This document shows, in pieces, positions 1-12,100 of a DNA stretch of 64,000 nt (positions are counted from its first letter, which is position 1; the number at the start of each line of letters is the position of its first letter). Both the position numbers and the translations under genes were made by a program. Location of the stretch: positions 13,489,242 through 13,553,241 of the forward strand of contig JANVCC010010406.1 in NCBI GenBank assembly GCA_025345505.1. Reading direction: 5' to 3'. The DNA is from Todiramphus chloris collaris (lineage: Eukaryota; Chordata; Aves; Coraciiformes; Alcedinidae). The notes beneath the pieces were generated by a model. That model was not told the origin of the DNA. It made no database searches and was given only the letters and a program-made list of their open reading frames with translations.

Positions 1-3000
1 TTTTCATGTTGCCATACAATAATTTCCTCCCTGTTAAGAGTTATGTCACTTATTCACATAATATATTATTATGCAGCATGATGAGTAGTTAATGAAACAA
101 TTAATTTCAGCTGGGTTGGGTGGCTGTCAAAATGAAATTACATGGATTCATCTATATCTGACATAATACCTTCAGCTAATTGATGCAAAACAACACAAGT
201 GAATAAAACTATGAGAAATTTGCCAAGTTATAGATAGCTGTGAACACATATAAGGGAAAGCAGTTTACTACTTACAGAGAAATTAGTGCCAATAGAAGTA
301 TGTTGATTAATACTCTAAAAATTGCTTCACAATAGGAAGCAGTGACAAGTAAGATGAAAAGCAAGTGAATTTTATCAAAGAATGTCCATAGTAAGTAGTG
401 CTGTAAACCCCAGGTACTGAAAGACAAGGCATAAACGAGATTACAAAAAGTAATGCTATAGTCTCAGAAGCTGTCTATGGGACATAATGACTGCAAAGAA
501 TTTCCAGCTAAGGGCTGGCTGGAGGTAATAGCTTTACTCAGCATAGGATCTTGACAAGTTGTGGGGCAGAAGTTCGTTCAAGCTGCCATCAGCTTAGGTT
601 TGGATTGACCCAGCAGCCAGAGTTTGACATTTAATCATAGTCTGGAGGCAAGACTGGTGAAAGACCTAAGTGATCAATAGATTCCAGTAGAAATCCATGA
701 GAATGTCCTCAATTTCTGAAAATCTGGTCTCAGCTCATCTGACACTACGTCTGCATCTAGCTTCCATCCTATCTAGGGACTTGAAAGGAAAAGATTTTTT
801 GTTTTATTCTCTCTCATCTTTGCACATTAGATTGGGTAATGCCTGTAAATCACTTTTTAAATCTTAACATTCCCCACCACCCAACTCTCCCTCAAAGTAC
901 AATATAAAATAAGCAACTTCAACCAACACCATGTCACTAGAACCTCCCTGGCCAAAATCAGATCTTTACAATCTCAAATTCCCTTTAGCTTTCAAATAAC
1001 AGATACCAAACTCAGCTTATACTCAAACTAAAGCATTTAAAAATTAATAGCATAAAAGTAGTAACAACTATTTTATAAACTAGGACACAGTCAGCCACAG
1101 CTTTAAATTTTCTATAAACCAACATCATCACCAACTACTGTGTAAGAAAAGGACTAGGGAAGGTATGGGCCCCCTCAGAAAGGAAACAGGAGAACTGGTG
1201 GCAAGTGATGCTGAGAAGGCTGAGGTCCTCAATGACTTCTTTTCCTTAGTCTTCACTGGCAAGGGCTCCAGCCACACCCCAGAGTCACAGAAGATGGTGG
1301 AGGGGCTCGATGAAAGAACTGCCCATTGCAAGTGAAGATCAGGTTTGTGACTATCTGAAGAACCTGAAAGTGCACACGTCCATGGGACCCGATGGAATAC
1401 ACCCACAGGTGCTGGGAGAACTGGCGGATAAAGTTGCTAAACTGCTATCTGTTATATTCCAAAAGTCATGGCAGTCCGGTGAAGTCCCCACTGACTGGAA
1501 AAGGGGAAATATAACCCCCATATTCAAAAAGGGGAAGGTGGATGAACCCGGGAACTATAGGCCACTCAGTCTCACTTCTGTGCCTGGTAAGATCATGGAG
1601 CAGATCCTCCTGGAGGCACTACTGAGGCAGATGAGTAACGATGAAGTGATTGGCTGTAACCAACATGGCTTCACCAAGGGCAAATCATGCCTGACTAACC
1701 TGGTGGCCTTCTATGAGAAGGTCACAACATCAACAGATGGGGGAAGAGCAACCGACGTCATTTACCTGGACCTGAGCAAAGCCTTTGACACTGTCCCGCA
1801 TGACATTCTGGTCTCCAAGATGGTGAAATATGGATTTGACGGGTGGACAATTCAGTGGATAAAGAACTGGCTTGACGGCCACTCCCAAAGAGTGGTTGTC
1901 AATGGGTCGGTATCCACGTGGAGACCAGTGACAAGTGGAGTCCCTCAAGGATCAGTACTGGGACCAGTCTTGCTTAACACCTTTGTCAGCGGCATGACAG
2001 TGGCATTGAGTGCACCCTCAGCAAGTTTGCCAATGACACCAAGCTGTGTGGGGCGGCTGACACGCTGGAGGGAAGGGATGCCATCCAGAGGGACCTTGAC
2101 AGCCTGGAGAGGTGGGCCCATGCCAACCTCATGAAGTTCAACAAGGCCAAATGCAAGGTCCTCCATCTGAGTCGGGGCAATCCCAAGCACCAATATAGGC
2201 TGGGCAGTGACTGGCTTGAGAGCAGCTGGGAAGAAAAAAACTTGGGAGTACTGATGGATGAGAAGCTCAACATGAGCCATCACTGTGCCTTTGCAGCCCA
2301 GAAGGCCAATCATATTCTGGGCTGCATCAAGAGAGGTGTGGCTAGAAGGTTGAGGGAGGTGATTCTCTTCACTCTCGTGAGACTTGACCTGGAGTACTGC
2401 ATCCAGTTCTGGAGTCCCTATTACAGGAAGGTTATGGATGTGCTGGAACGCATCCAGAGAAGGGCCACGAGGATGATAAGAGGGCTGGAGCACCTCTCCT
2501 ATGAGGAAAGACTGAGAGAGTTGGGGTTGTTCAGTCTGGAAAAGAGAAGGCACTGGGGAGACCTTATTGTGGCCTTCCAGTATCTTAAGGGGGCTACAAG
2601 AAAGCTGGGGAGGGACTTTTTAGGCTGTCAGGCAGTGATAGGACTAGAGGGCATGGATTAAAACTAGAGATTGGTTGATTCAAGTTAGACATTAGGAAGA
2701 ATTTCTTTACCATGAGGGTGGTGAGACACTGGAACGGGTTGCCCAGAGAGGTGGTGGAAGCCCCATTCTTGGAAGTTTTTAAGACCAGGCTGGATGGGGC
2801 TCTTAGCAACCCATTCTAGTGGGAGGTGTCCCTGCACATGGCAGGTGGGGTTGGAACTAGATGGTCTTTTAAGGTCCCTTCCAACCCTGACAATTCTATG
2901 ATTCTATGATGATCTATTGTGTAGTTCACAAGAGCTGTGACGAAAACATATCATAGACAGAATTGATAGTTTTACAAGCATCTCAGTAAAATAAAATCAC

Positions 3001-3821
3001 TTATTGAGGTGGCCACTTCATATATATAATTTTCTGCACTCCACATAACAATCAGCCAATTCTTTCTTTTCCTACATGTGGTTCTCAGTTAAAAGCTGAA
3101 CTGCTAGAAGAAGAACTGTAATGCATTCTGCCTAAAAGTTAATACCAGATGTCTTTACAATTACTAAAATACTGCATTTAAAAATGTTAACATCCTGCTC
3201 ATAATTTTCTTGAGCTTTGAAATGTATTATCATTCATAATGTATCAAAAGGTTTGAATTTATCTGAAATGTGAACAATTTTACATTTAGCGAGGTATGAC
3301 AGAGCCAGGTATTTTAATATGAAAATCTCATATACTTAACTGAAGCATAATAGGATTATCATATTTATAGCACAGATGTGTTTATTGGCATATTTATAGT
3401 TATAGTATGAGACTATATACATATATGTGTTATAAACACTTAAGTTCATTAATGTATAGCAATTAGAAAGCAGATACGTTATCCATGAATAAGGAAGAAG
3501 AAAAACACTTCTTTCACTTTAAATGAAGCTTAATGAATTCAAGGTGTCTATATGGAAAGGTAGAAGTGAATTACTGGCAGTAGTCAAATGCCTATAAAGT
3601 AAAAATATTGTAGTAGGTCTTTTCATGATAAAATACGATTTATCCTGACTCCATTCAAAAAAATGTGCAAAAATCTGTTCAAAATCTTTTTATATTACTT
3701 CGCAGACTCTATCCTTCTCATGAGACAGATATGGAATTCAGAGTACACCCTACTCTGCAAAATCATCCCCAGCTTCAGTAAGCAATAATATAGCAGGCTG
3801 GTTTTCTGTTTCTTTCTGTAC
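1..3821 (-). other. GLIS3: GLIS3 intron downstream of the 3822-3963 exon (incomplete)
   Basis: This is the 5' part of an intron, with respect to GLIS3, that runs out of the window. It begins at the GTACAG donor next to 3822. The only repeat I recognise is the CR1 at about 1139-2912. The flanks 1-1138 and 2913-3821 are AT-rich unique sequence with no supported gene. The following GLIS3 exon, which should restore the split Ala codon and continue the Ser/Pro-rich tail, is not in the window. Confidence 0.75.
1139..2912 (+). mobile_element. CR1 LINE, 5'-truncated, reverse-transcriptase part and 3' end
   Basis: CR1 is the main non-LTR retrotransposon of birds. This copy starts in the linker between endonuclease and reverse transcriptase and reaches the 3' end, finishing with a doubled ATTCTATG tail at about 2894-2909. 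The reverse transcriptase is read from about 1310, with [58 protein letters not shown] and [11 protein letters not shown]. Near 1996 one base appears to be missing, so the frame shifts; it continues as [15 protein letters not shown] and then [14 protein letters not shown] up to 2661. The catalytic FADD box reads FAND at 2026-2037. The copy is therefore inactive. Much of the coding sequence is still open, so it is not among the oldest copies here. Confidence 0.95.
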
Positions 3822-3963
3822 CTGGGTAAGTATCATGAACAGGCCCTGGGGAGTGTCCCATGGTATTATCTACAGCATCATGAGGTGATAGGACTGTCTG
3901 TAGGGGTTGGATTGCAAGGCAGTCATTCAGGATGTCCTGGCCAAGCTCTGAGCTTGATCGCAA
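3822..3963 (-). CDS. GLIS3: GLIS3 internal exon: start of the region after the zinc fingers
   Basis: On the minus strand this 142-bp exon gives 47 codons plus one base. It begins LRSSSELGQDILNDCLAIQP and ends GHSPGPVHDTYP. It fits the mammalian GLIS3 segment I remember after the finger-5 tail: LRSS-EL, then L-DCL, then SPRDA, then a GRSPGP-like motif. This match is what separates the gene from GLIS1 and GLIS2. The acceptor CTTCTGTTTCAG lies at 3964-3975 and the donor GTACAG lies below 3822. The phase-1 end (CCAG) agrees with the mammalian junction, where an Ala codon is split. The region links the DNA-binding domain to the C-terminal transactivation domain and is expected to be mostly disordered. 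It is much less conserved than the finger exons, as is usual for this part of the protein. The intron back to the finger-5 exon is 17,089 bp. Confidence 0.88.
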
Positions 3964-5695
3964 CTGAAACAGAAGAGATAAAAAAGTTGAAATTGTAACA
4001 TGGACAAAAATTAGTATATAAATCAAAAATATCCTTTAAGACACTGAATGAATATAATGAAGAAAACTTGAGGGGTTAGAGAAATAAAGTAGAGCACAAG
4101 CAGAATTCTACTCTTTTAAATCCAGGTTACTATCCTTCTATGATAGCAGGCATTTTCTCAATTCGAGAAAGGAAACTCTGCCAGATGCTTAACAAGACTG
4201 TACTCAGGACAAGGGCTATTTGTACAAATAGGACCTAGGACAGATGGACTAACATGTTTTCTCGTCATACACTGCAAAGGAGACAAGAGTGTCCTGACCC
4301 ATGGATAATGGAGATTTATCAAATGTCCGATACTTTCTCTTCTATCAGCAGAGGGATACTATAAAAAATACAAATATTTTCCTGCTAGCTCACAGAAGGA
4401 CCAGAAAACCAGAGATGCTTGTGTCTGTGGCAACAGGGGACTAGGAGTGGTATTATTCAGGATGGTCAGGATAGAAGTGTTACCACTTTATATGGACAAA
4501 ATTGTCTCAAGGCCATATTATTAAAGTGAATAAGATTGCAATTTTTTTCACATTATGGCTGAACTGATCTGAAAGTGGGTGCTCCATCACTGACACCAAA
4601 CCCAGCTGCACGTATGGCCACTTGCCTGGTACCTGATCCATCAAGAGCAAGTCTGTTTATCTGTCTGATTCAGCAGAAAATTCACTCTGTGAACAATTAA
4701 AAAGCAAATTCTTAAGAAGGGTTTTCCCTTGGATGAAACTGGATGAACAGTCTCACCCTGGGGCTACAATACAATACAACAAAAATAAATACAATTAAAA
4801 AAATTTCCTAAAATCAAAAAAAGAGAAAAATCCTACTGCAGCACCCTGACATAAGGCTGTGCCACCTGTAATGCAAAACTGCACCCTGAGGTTTCTGGCA
4901 GATGGATTGCAGGCTGTTGGGACTGATGCCTGTCCCAACCCTGTGCCTGATGTTACTGTTATATATAACAAAAATTTGCCTGTTCCTTATGGCTATCTCG
5001 GCGGGTGTATATATTCAAAAGCATGAAAAAAGAGCACCTGTGCTCATATGCAGAAGGGACACTGCAGGGGCTGAGATGCAGATAAATATCTTGTCCTGCC
5101 ACCCATGCTGATGAAGAGATAGTTCATGCAGCATGATGGAAAGAAACCTGACCTAGTGCAGTACAATTTGCTGCAGTCATGCAGCAGAGTCCCAAGAAGC
5201 AAATCTCACAGATGTAGCGGCAGCTTCTACTCTCTGGTGCCATAAAAGATGAGCAGTAACTAGAACATAACCTAGCACCTCTAACAAACTGCTACATGGA
5301 GGAAGAGCAAGAACAAAATAAATTTCTGTCCATCCTTTACTAAGAAATGAAGAAAAAGGACTAAGAGGGAATAATTCTGAATACAACTGTAGAAAGACGC
5401 CTTGCTGTGCCACAGGATGCTGATAATCATTCAAAGGACTTCTGATCATATGCATTAGTATAAAAACTGTTGCAATACAGCAGAGAGTTTGTCTCACACA
5501 TCATAAGCACCTGATGCATGGTGACTGTAATAAGGGACATTATGCAGCTTATGATACATATGCGTGGATTGTGCATGCTGTAGATTATTCCTTCTCTTAA
5601 AAATTCAGTGAGTCATTATTAATCCCAAAGGTACACTTACCTTTGCGAGGTGTATTTATTATTCTAGAACTTGTTGTTCTAGAATTGTCAAGATA

Positions 5696-5795
5696 AAGAG
5701 AAGGGGTGGGGAGAGAAAGAGGGAAAAGGGTGAAAGAAATGGAGAAAGAAAAGGAGAAAGAATGGGAAAAAGAAAGGGAGAAAGAAAGGGAGAAA
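5696..5795 (+). repeat. Polypurine GA-rich tract
   Basis: About 100 bp almost free of C and poor in T, made of GAGAAAGA, GGGAAAAGG and GGAGAAAGAAAGG units. It is a degenerate purine microsatellite. The short Lys/Glu-rich frame it creates is composition, not a gene. Confidence 0.85.
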
Positions 5796-8700
5796 TACCC
5801 TGAAAAATTATTTTCATTTACTATCTATATTTGCAATCTAAGAAAAATTATTTCTTCCAGTGTAGTATGTATAGTTGTCTGCTATCACACACAAATTATT
5901 TTGATTTTACTTCTATCACTAGTAACATAGCTTTTTCATGAAATTAAGTGCATGTGAAATTTAATGGCAGATATAGCCAGATTCAGATTACATTACTATT
6001 GACCATTATTTGAGTTTAACTTGCAACGGAATGTAATATAAAAAAATATATTTGAAAGATCTGACTTCTATAAGAAAATCAGGATTCTATCACAAATAAA
6101 TTCACAGACATCTCCTGTGTAAATTTGTTTGTGCAAATTTACTTTTTTTTTTAGTAAAAAATGGATCAATTTTCAGTGATAAGATAGCACTCATATGGAT
6201 GAAACAGACGGCAGAATAAAAACATGAGAGCTAAGTATTTACACATTAGTTACAAGTATACAAGTATTAAATGACAGCAATAGCCTATTTTACACATCTT
6301 TCTACTTTACACTCTTTGGAAGGTTTGATTTGTATTTTCAAATCCTTTGACACTGAGAACAAATCTATCGTGGCAACCTGCGCTGACATAAATTTTCTGG
6401 CCTGCCCAGTAGTCAATGATTACAAAAAGAAACAAAATCCTTATCAACAACAGAAATAGTGAAACAAACACTGGGAGACAGCTGTAATCTGAAGACACAC
6501 ACTGCTGATTCAGACTGCCACTAATAATACTAACACAGGCTTTCTATAAACACTCACCAGATAACTTCACTGTCTGTTACTGCCGGGCATATAAGCCAAT
6601 TGCTCTTTAAGAGCGTTTACTGTTGCACCACTGGAAAGGGTCCAGAGCAATGGGTAGGGGACCTCCCCTCTACTGCTTAGCAAAGCAGGACCAGAAATGG
6701 GTAAGCTTCATTCAGCAGAACTATCCATTAAATTACACCTGCTTCCCAAACTAGACATAGCTTCTGGAAAACTCCACTCCCCACCATTACTGTTTCCCCT
6801 TGAGAGAGACAGCAACCATGCTTTGGATTGCTGGATCCTCCTTCCTCTGCCATCCTCTGTTCCAGAGGATGCCATCCATCTGTTCATCCTCTTTTTCCAG
6901 ATTTTTCCAGATCTTTCCTCTATACCATGGCTGGCGTAAGTGTACTTTTGGGAACAAAACAGACTGCAAAAAAAAAGACCCTGGTTCAAACATGTCTGAT
7001 CAAGGCACTGTTTTTTCCTGAAAGGTTCAAAAATCCACTCAATCTCAGCAAAATAGTTTTTGCATATTTATAGAAAACTTTTAATAAAAAGTTTTAACTG
7101 AAACCAACATTGTGCATTTTGTCAAGATCAGGGAAATGTGAGTTATGGTTTTTCTTCAGTATGTGAAGACACACAGAAACAAAAGACAAGATCTTAAAAC
7201 CAAGCAAACAGACCATCCACTCATTAGGTCCTTAAAAAATTACCTTCAGTTAAAAAAGCTATAGGGGAGAAATAGTAATTGACCAGATCTAACGGCTGCA
7301 GCCTGTTTCTTGCTTTGCTCTAAAGACAACCCATTTCTTTTCCAGCCAAGACTGTAGAGGCTTACTAACTGACTGTAAAACACAGCTGACATACTCTTTG
7401 ACCTATATAAATACTATCCCAGTACAAATAGTGTCCTGGCTGCAATACCTTTCTTTCCCCATGATCATCTTGATCTCCTTGTGATCACACAGGTGAGCAC
7501 CAGTAAAACTGGGACTGAAAACTTGACAATTTGTTTTTGAGAACTGTAAGGTTAGAAAGTTACCTTAATGAATGATGAAATCAGTAACTGACAATTTTGC
7601 CATGCTGAGCGCATACTTCTGTGTGCTGTAAAATACCCTAAATTTATGTCTGACCAAGGTGCAAAGTAACAATCAACTCCTCAACTTCCCTATATGAAAT
7701 GTTTCTTCCACATAATAGATTTTCAATTTCAATAGGTCAATTGTATGGGAGATTTGTGAAGTTTTGCATTTGAAAATCTGAGACATTCCCATTACCTCAA
7801 TCTGGCAGATTTTTCTAATACGTAAAACAAATAATGTGTTCATGATTTACAACTGTTTTACACCTGTGACAATCAACTAATGTTTATCAGCTTTCAGAAG
7901 AGTGGATTGAAATTCTACTCCTGTACATTTTACAAAAAATTAAATCATTACCCAAGACTAAATGATAAAGCAGAAGTAATTAAAAGGGAGTAAGATTCTA
8001 CATGCTTCAATTTTCATTTTCATTATATTTGAATCCAAGATCAGTGGCATGTAGATTGATGCATGACATCATTCCAGACAAAATGCCTCCTTAAAATAAA
8101 AAATAACTTGTTTTGTATTTCTCCAACCAATGTGTATTTTATCAGAGATCTGCATGTTTTTCTACAACCTATCTAGTTTCTTCAGCATTACTCCTATTCA
8201 ACAGAAATCGGACACTGTCAAGGAAAACCTAAGAAATGTGTGTTTATGAATAGCCTCAGCCAAAGACTAGTAGCATAGGGTTTCTCAAACATTACTAGTT
8301 TGCTTCCAAACCATGTAAAATAGGATCTCAGTAACTTCAAAACCTGTCAGTATGTACTCAGGTTAACTCTACTAATTCTGCAGCAAATTCCAGACTCCTA
8401 TAGTCATTCAATTATGCCAGTTATGACACTGAATCACAGCATTTTAAATGTTGTTTTCATGAAAGCACACTTAATGGTTTGTATGTGTGCTGTGCACTTG
8501 GTAGAGTATTTCCATATGTAAGGGATACATTGATTACAGTCTCTTTTGATGCAGGTTAGATTTAAATGTTTAAATGCAGAAAAAAAATCCTAAATACTGC
8601 TATATTTCATTGAGAGGAATTGTTATACACTAGCTGTAGTAGCTTTTCAAGTTTGTTTTTGTTTCCATTATAAAGCTAAGAAGGAATTTCTGTTATTCAC

Positions 8701-9095
8701 ATAGTCTGTGAATGAATACTAAGTGCTATGTCAAGTAGAGAATAAGCCTGTAGTCTTCCACTCATTTTTATTGTCCATAAGTTAAGTTGTCACTGGGAGA
8801 AGGAAGCATGACATGCCTACATAGACCTACATATTAGACTTGATTTTCTGAAGGAGTAGCCAGAATTTAGTATTTGCTTGTACAGTTACAGTTAAATTAT
8901 ATCCTGTTAGTATCATGACAGTGACAGTACACAGATATGACTACTAGAAAACTAGAAGTTCAATATGAACCATGCTGTGTGATGGTGTTAACTTATATTA
9001 CAGGTTTGCTTGCTAGATCATCCCTTCACTTATGCAAATGAGCTTCAAGGTCCAGTGTCGTCTTGCACAGTACTAAATCTTTTTGATAACAGACA

Positions 9096-9129
9096 ATAAA
9101 AGTTTATGCTTGATAAAAGTTTACACTTG
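9096..9129 (+). repeat. 17-bp tandem duplication
   Basis: ATAAAAGTTTATGCTTG is followed directly by ATAAAAGTTTACACTTG, two adjacent 17-mers that differ at two positions. Confidence 0.8.
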
Positions 9130-9630
9130 CTAAGCAAATTCTTGGCTCTGGAGGCTACAGACATCTTGGGGCAAAGAAGCAATGAAGACAAAAGGGATTC
9201 CTCAATAGCATTTGTTTCCAGTGAGTCATCTGGGAAGGATTTCTAGAGAGCCACAGCATTAATTATTCTGATAATCGTCCACCAGAGCTTTCAGATATGT
9301 ATGCAGGCTATTTTCATGTGCTCTTATATTCCATTTCAATTAAATGTTTCACCCAGAAAATACAACAGAAGTCAAGATAAACCAGCCAGTCTACATAGTA
9401 GGTTCTACACAAGAAATAATTATTTTTAATCCTTTCAAAGTCTTACTACAAACATTTGAGTTCAAATACAAAAATGGCTTCCATCTTTGTGACCTAGTGT
9501 AAATCAAGGAAACACACCAAAAATAAATTTTCAGCCTCTTGCATTAAAAATTAAAAGGACCTGGAACCTTACACAGTCAGATAACTTGGGCAAATTTCAA
9601 GTCAAGAAGACATCCTCATTTTGAAGCAAT

Positions 9631-10926
9631 CGTAGAATCATTATGGTTGGAAAGCACCACCAGGGTCATCAAGTCCAACCTTTGTCCTGGCATTTCTCTA
9701 ACCACTACACCATATCCTCAAGCGCCACATCTATTCGGTCTTTAAACACCTCCAGGGATGGTGACTCCACCACCTCCCTGGGCAGCCTGTTCCAATGCCT
9801 AACTACCCTCTCAGTGAAGAATTTCCTCCTAATATCTAATCTAAACCTCCCCTGACGCAACTTGAGTCCATTTCCCCTCATCCTATCCTTACTAAATTGA
9901 GAGAAGAGACCAACACCAGCCTCTCTACAACCTCCTTTTAGGTAGTTGTAGAGGGCAATAAGGTCTCCTCTCAGCCTCCTCTTCTCTAGACTAAAACCTA
10001 GTTTCCTCAGCCACTCTTCATAGGGCATGCTTTCCAGCCCTTTCACCAGCTTTGTTGCCCTCCTCTGCACTCGCTCCAGCACCTCAGTGTCCCTCCTGTG
10101 CTGTGGTGACCAAAACTGGACACAGTACTCAAGGTGCAGTCTCACAAGTACTGAGTATAGGGGTACGATCACCTCCCTACTCCTACTGGTCACACCGTTT
10201 CTGACCCAGGCCAGGATGCCATTGGCCTTCTTGGCCACCTGGGCACACTGCTGGCTCCTGTTCAGCCGGCTATTGACCAACACCCCCAGGGCCTTTTCCC
10301 CAGGCAGCTCTCCAGCCACTCCTCCCCAAGCCTGGAGCGTTGCTGGGGGTTGTTGTGACCGAAGTGCATGACCCAGCACTTGGCTTTGTTAAACTCCATG
10401 CAATTGAGCTCAGCCCATCTCTCCAGCCTGTCCAGATCCCGCTGCAGAGCCTTCCTACCCTCAAGCAGATCGACACTTGTGCTTAATTTTGTGTCATCTG
10501 CAAATTTACTGAGGGTACATTCAATTCTCTCATCCAGGTCATTGATGAATATATTAAAGAAGACGGGTCCCAAAACTGAGCCCTGAGGGACACCGCTTGT
10601 GACTGGTCGCCAACTGGATTTTACTCAGTTCACCAGCACCCTCTGGGCTCGGCCATCCAGCCAGTTTCTAACCCAGCGAAGAGTCCTCCTGTCTATGCCA
10701 TGACCTGCCAGCTTCTCCAGCAGAATGCTGTGGGAAACGGTGTCAAATGCCTTCCTGAAGTCCAGGTAGACAACATCCACCGCCTTGCCCTCATCCACTA
10801 GGCGGGTCACCTGGTCATAGAAGGAGATCAGGTTGGTTAAACAGGACTTGCCCTTCATGAACCCATGTTGGCTGGGCCTGATCCCCCCATTGTCCTGCAC
10901 TTGCTATGTGATCACCCTCAAGATGA
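9631..10926 (-). mobile_element. CR1 LINE, 5'-truncated, minus strand
   Basis: The minus strand encodes the later two-thirds of CR1 reverse transcriptase. It reads [20 protein letters not shown] and DFRKAFDTVSHSILLEKLAG, then a stop replacing Gly near 10622. The same frame continues through [11 protein letters not shown] to [19 protein letters not shown], so the catalytic FADD box is intact. A frameshift near 10300 follows, and the frame resumes with [20 protein letters not shown] and [20 protein letters not shown]. The 3' end of the element is at the low-coordinate side, in the TAGAATCATTATGGTTGG motif. The element is truncated at about 10926. It lies head-to-tail with the next CR1, with only about 100 bp between them. 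Confidence 0.93.
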
Positions 10927-11023
10927 ATACTACAAGATGAAAGCACTGTTACATCAAGATTGATGTAGCATCACGGAGAGGATAGGACATTTAAAGCCCA
11001 GACCGATGTATGACTGGGTAATG

Positions 11024-11308
11024 AGAATCATTTAGGTTGGAAAAGGCCTTTAAGATTATTGAGTCCAACTGTTAAACCAGCATTGTCAAGTCCACCATTA
11101 AACCATGTCCCTCAGCACCACATCTACACATCTTTTAAACACCTCCAGGGATGGTGACTCCAATTCCCTGCACAGCCTGTTCCAAGGCTTGACAACATTT
11201 TCAGTGAAGAAATTTTTCCTAATATCTAACCTAAACCTCCCCTGGTGCAACTGGAAGACACTTCCTCTTGTCCTATTGCTTGTTACTTGTGAGAACAGAC
11301 TGGCCCCC
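11024..11308 (-). mobile_element. CR1 LINE, 3' part, separated from the rest by an LTR insertion
   Basis: This is a CR1 3' region in reverse: GAATCATTTAGGTTGG, then the CACCTCCAGGGATGGTGACT, AGCCTGTTCCA and TTCCTAATATCTAACCTAAA blocks. The sequence stops at CCCCC (11304-11308), where a solo LTR starts, and resumes on the far side at 12101. The two pieces join into one CR1 once the LTR and one CCCCC copy are removed. Confidence 0.93.
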
Positions 11309-12100
11309 TGACCTGTTCTGAGTGAGAACAGAACTAATTCTGTTCAGTGATTTTACTTTTCAGCTCAGTTCTTCTCACTAACTGCACTGTCTGAAGTCAG
11401 CAGCCTGTTCTCACAGGCAATGGCTGCTTCTAGCAGTGATAACACCCCATGGTTAGAGTTACTACCAAGGATTTGTATGCTGACCAAGGCCACTGCTGGA
11501 TCTTCTGTACCACATTTGGGGGGGTGCAGAAAGTGAAAGGCTGCACCTGCAGGGAGGAGCGGACAGGACAGGTGACCCTAAACTGACCAGTGAGGGATTA
11601 CATCCCATATACATCATGTTTGGCATAGAGCTGAAGGATCTTTGGGCTCTTCTCCCCTCTTGGACCACTTTGCCAGCTTTGCTTGGCTTGGCTCAGGTCT
11701 TCTTTCAGTTCCTTCTTTGGAGCACCCAAGGAGGACTCTGTCCATTCTGCCTTCAGTCCCAGTCGGTGTGTTCCTGAACCCAGTACCAGAATCCAGCTCC
11801 TGGACACAGCTCCCGACTGCTGTGGGGCCCAGTCTCAGACTCCCCTGGTGCCTGCTCCACAGCATCAGTGGTGACGGTGATGTAATTACCATCAGGGGGG
11901 TTGGGTTTGATACTGGGTTTGCATGTATTTGTATCTATTCCATTTTTATTACATTTTCATTAAAGTTGTTCTAGTTTCCTTTTCTAATCACTAAGTCTCT
12001 CTCCCTTATTCCCCTTCTCCTTCTCTTTGCTGGGGGAAGGGGGTTAACAGACAGCATCTGTTATAGGTCTAAGAGGCCACCCTGACCCTAAACTCTGACA
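11309..12100 (+). mobile_element. Solo LTR, ERVL-like avian endogenous retrovirus, nested in CR1
   Basis: This is a 792-bp solo LTR fossil with TG...CA termini: it starts TGACCTGTTCTGAG and ends CCCTAAACTCTGACA. It belongs to the same family as the LTRs at 57821 and 62328; all share ACTAATTCTGTTCAGTGATT near the start. A CATTAAAG polyadenylation-like site lies near 11960, followed by CTCTCTCCCTTATTCC. It is flanked by the 5-bp repeat CCCCC at 11304-11308 and 12101-12105, the duplication size known for ERVL integrases. No internal viral region is present, so it probably arose by LTR-LTR recombination. It is younger than the CR1 it interrupts. Confidence 0.85.

Noticed and set aside
5706-5930. 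Lys/Glu-rich 74-codon frame
   Set aside because: Created by a polypurine tract; no splice or domain evidence.
11614-11892. An open frame on the minus strand recurring in three places (also near 57942-58451 and 62451-62915) with shared peptide blocks such as PLMLWSRHQGS
   Set aside because: The three places are copies of one LTR family, so the similarity is repeat DNA. LTRs do not encode such a protein in this sense, and no domain is present.
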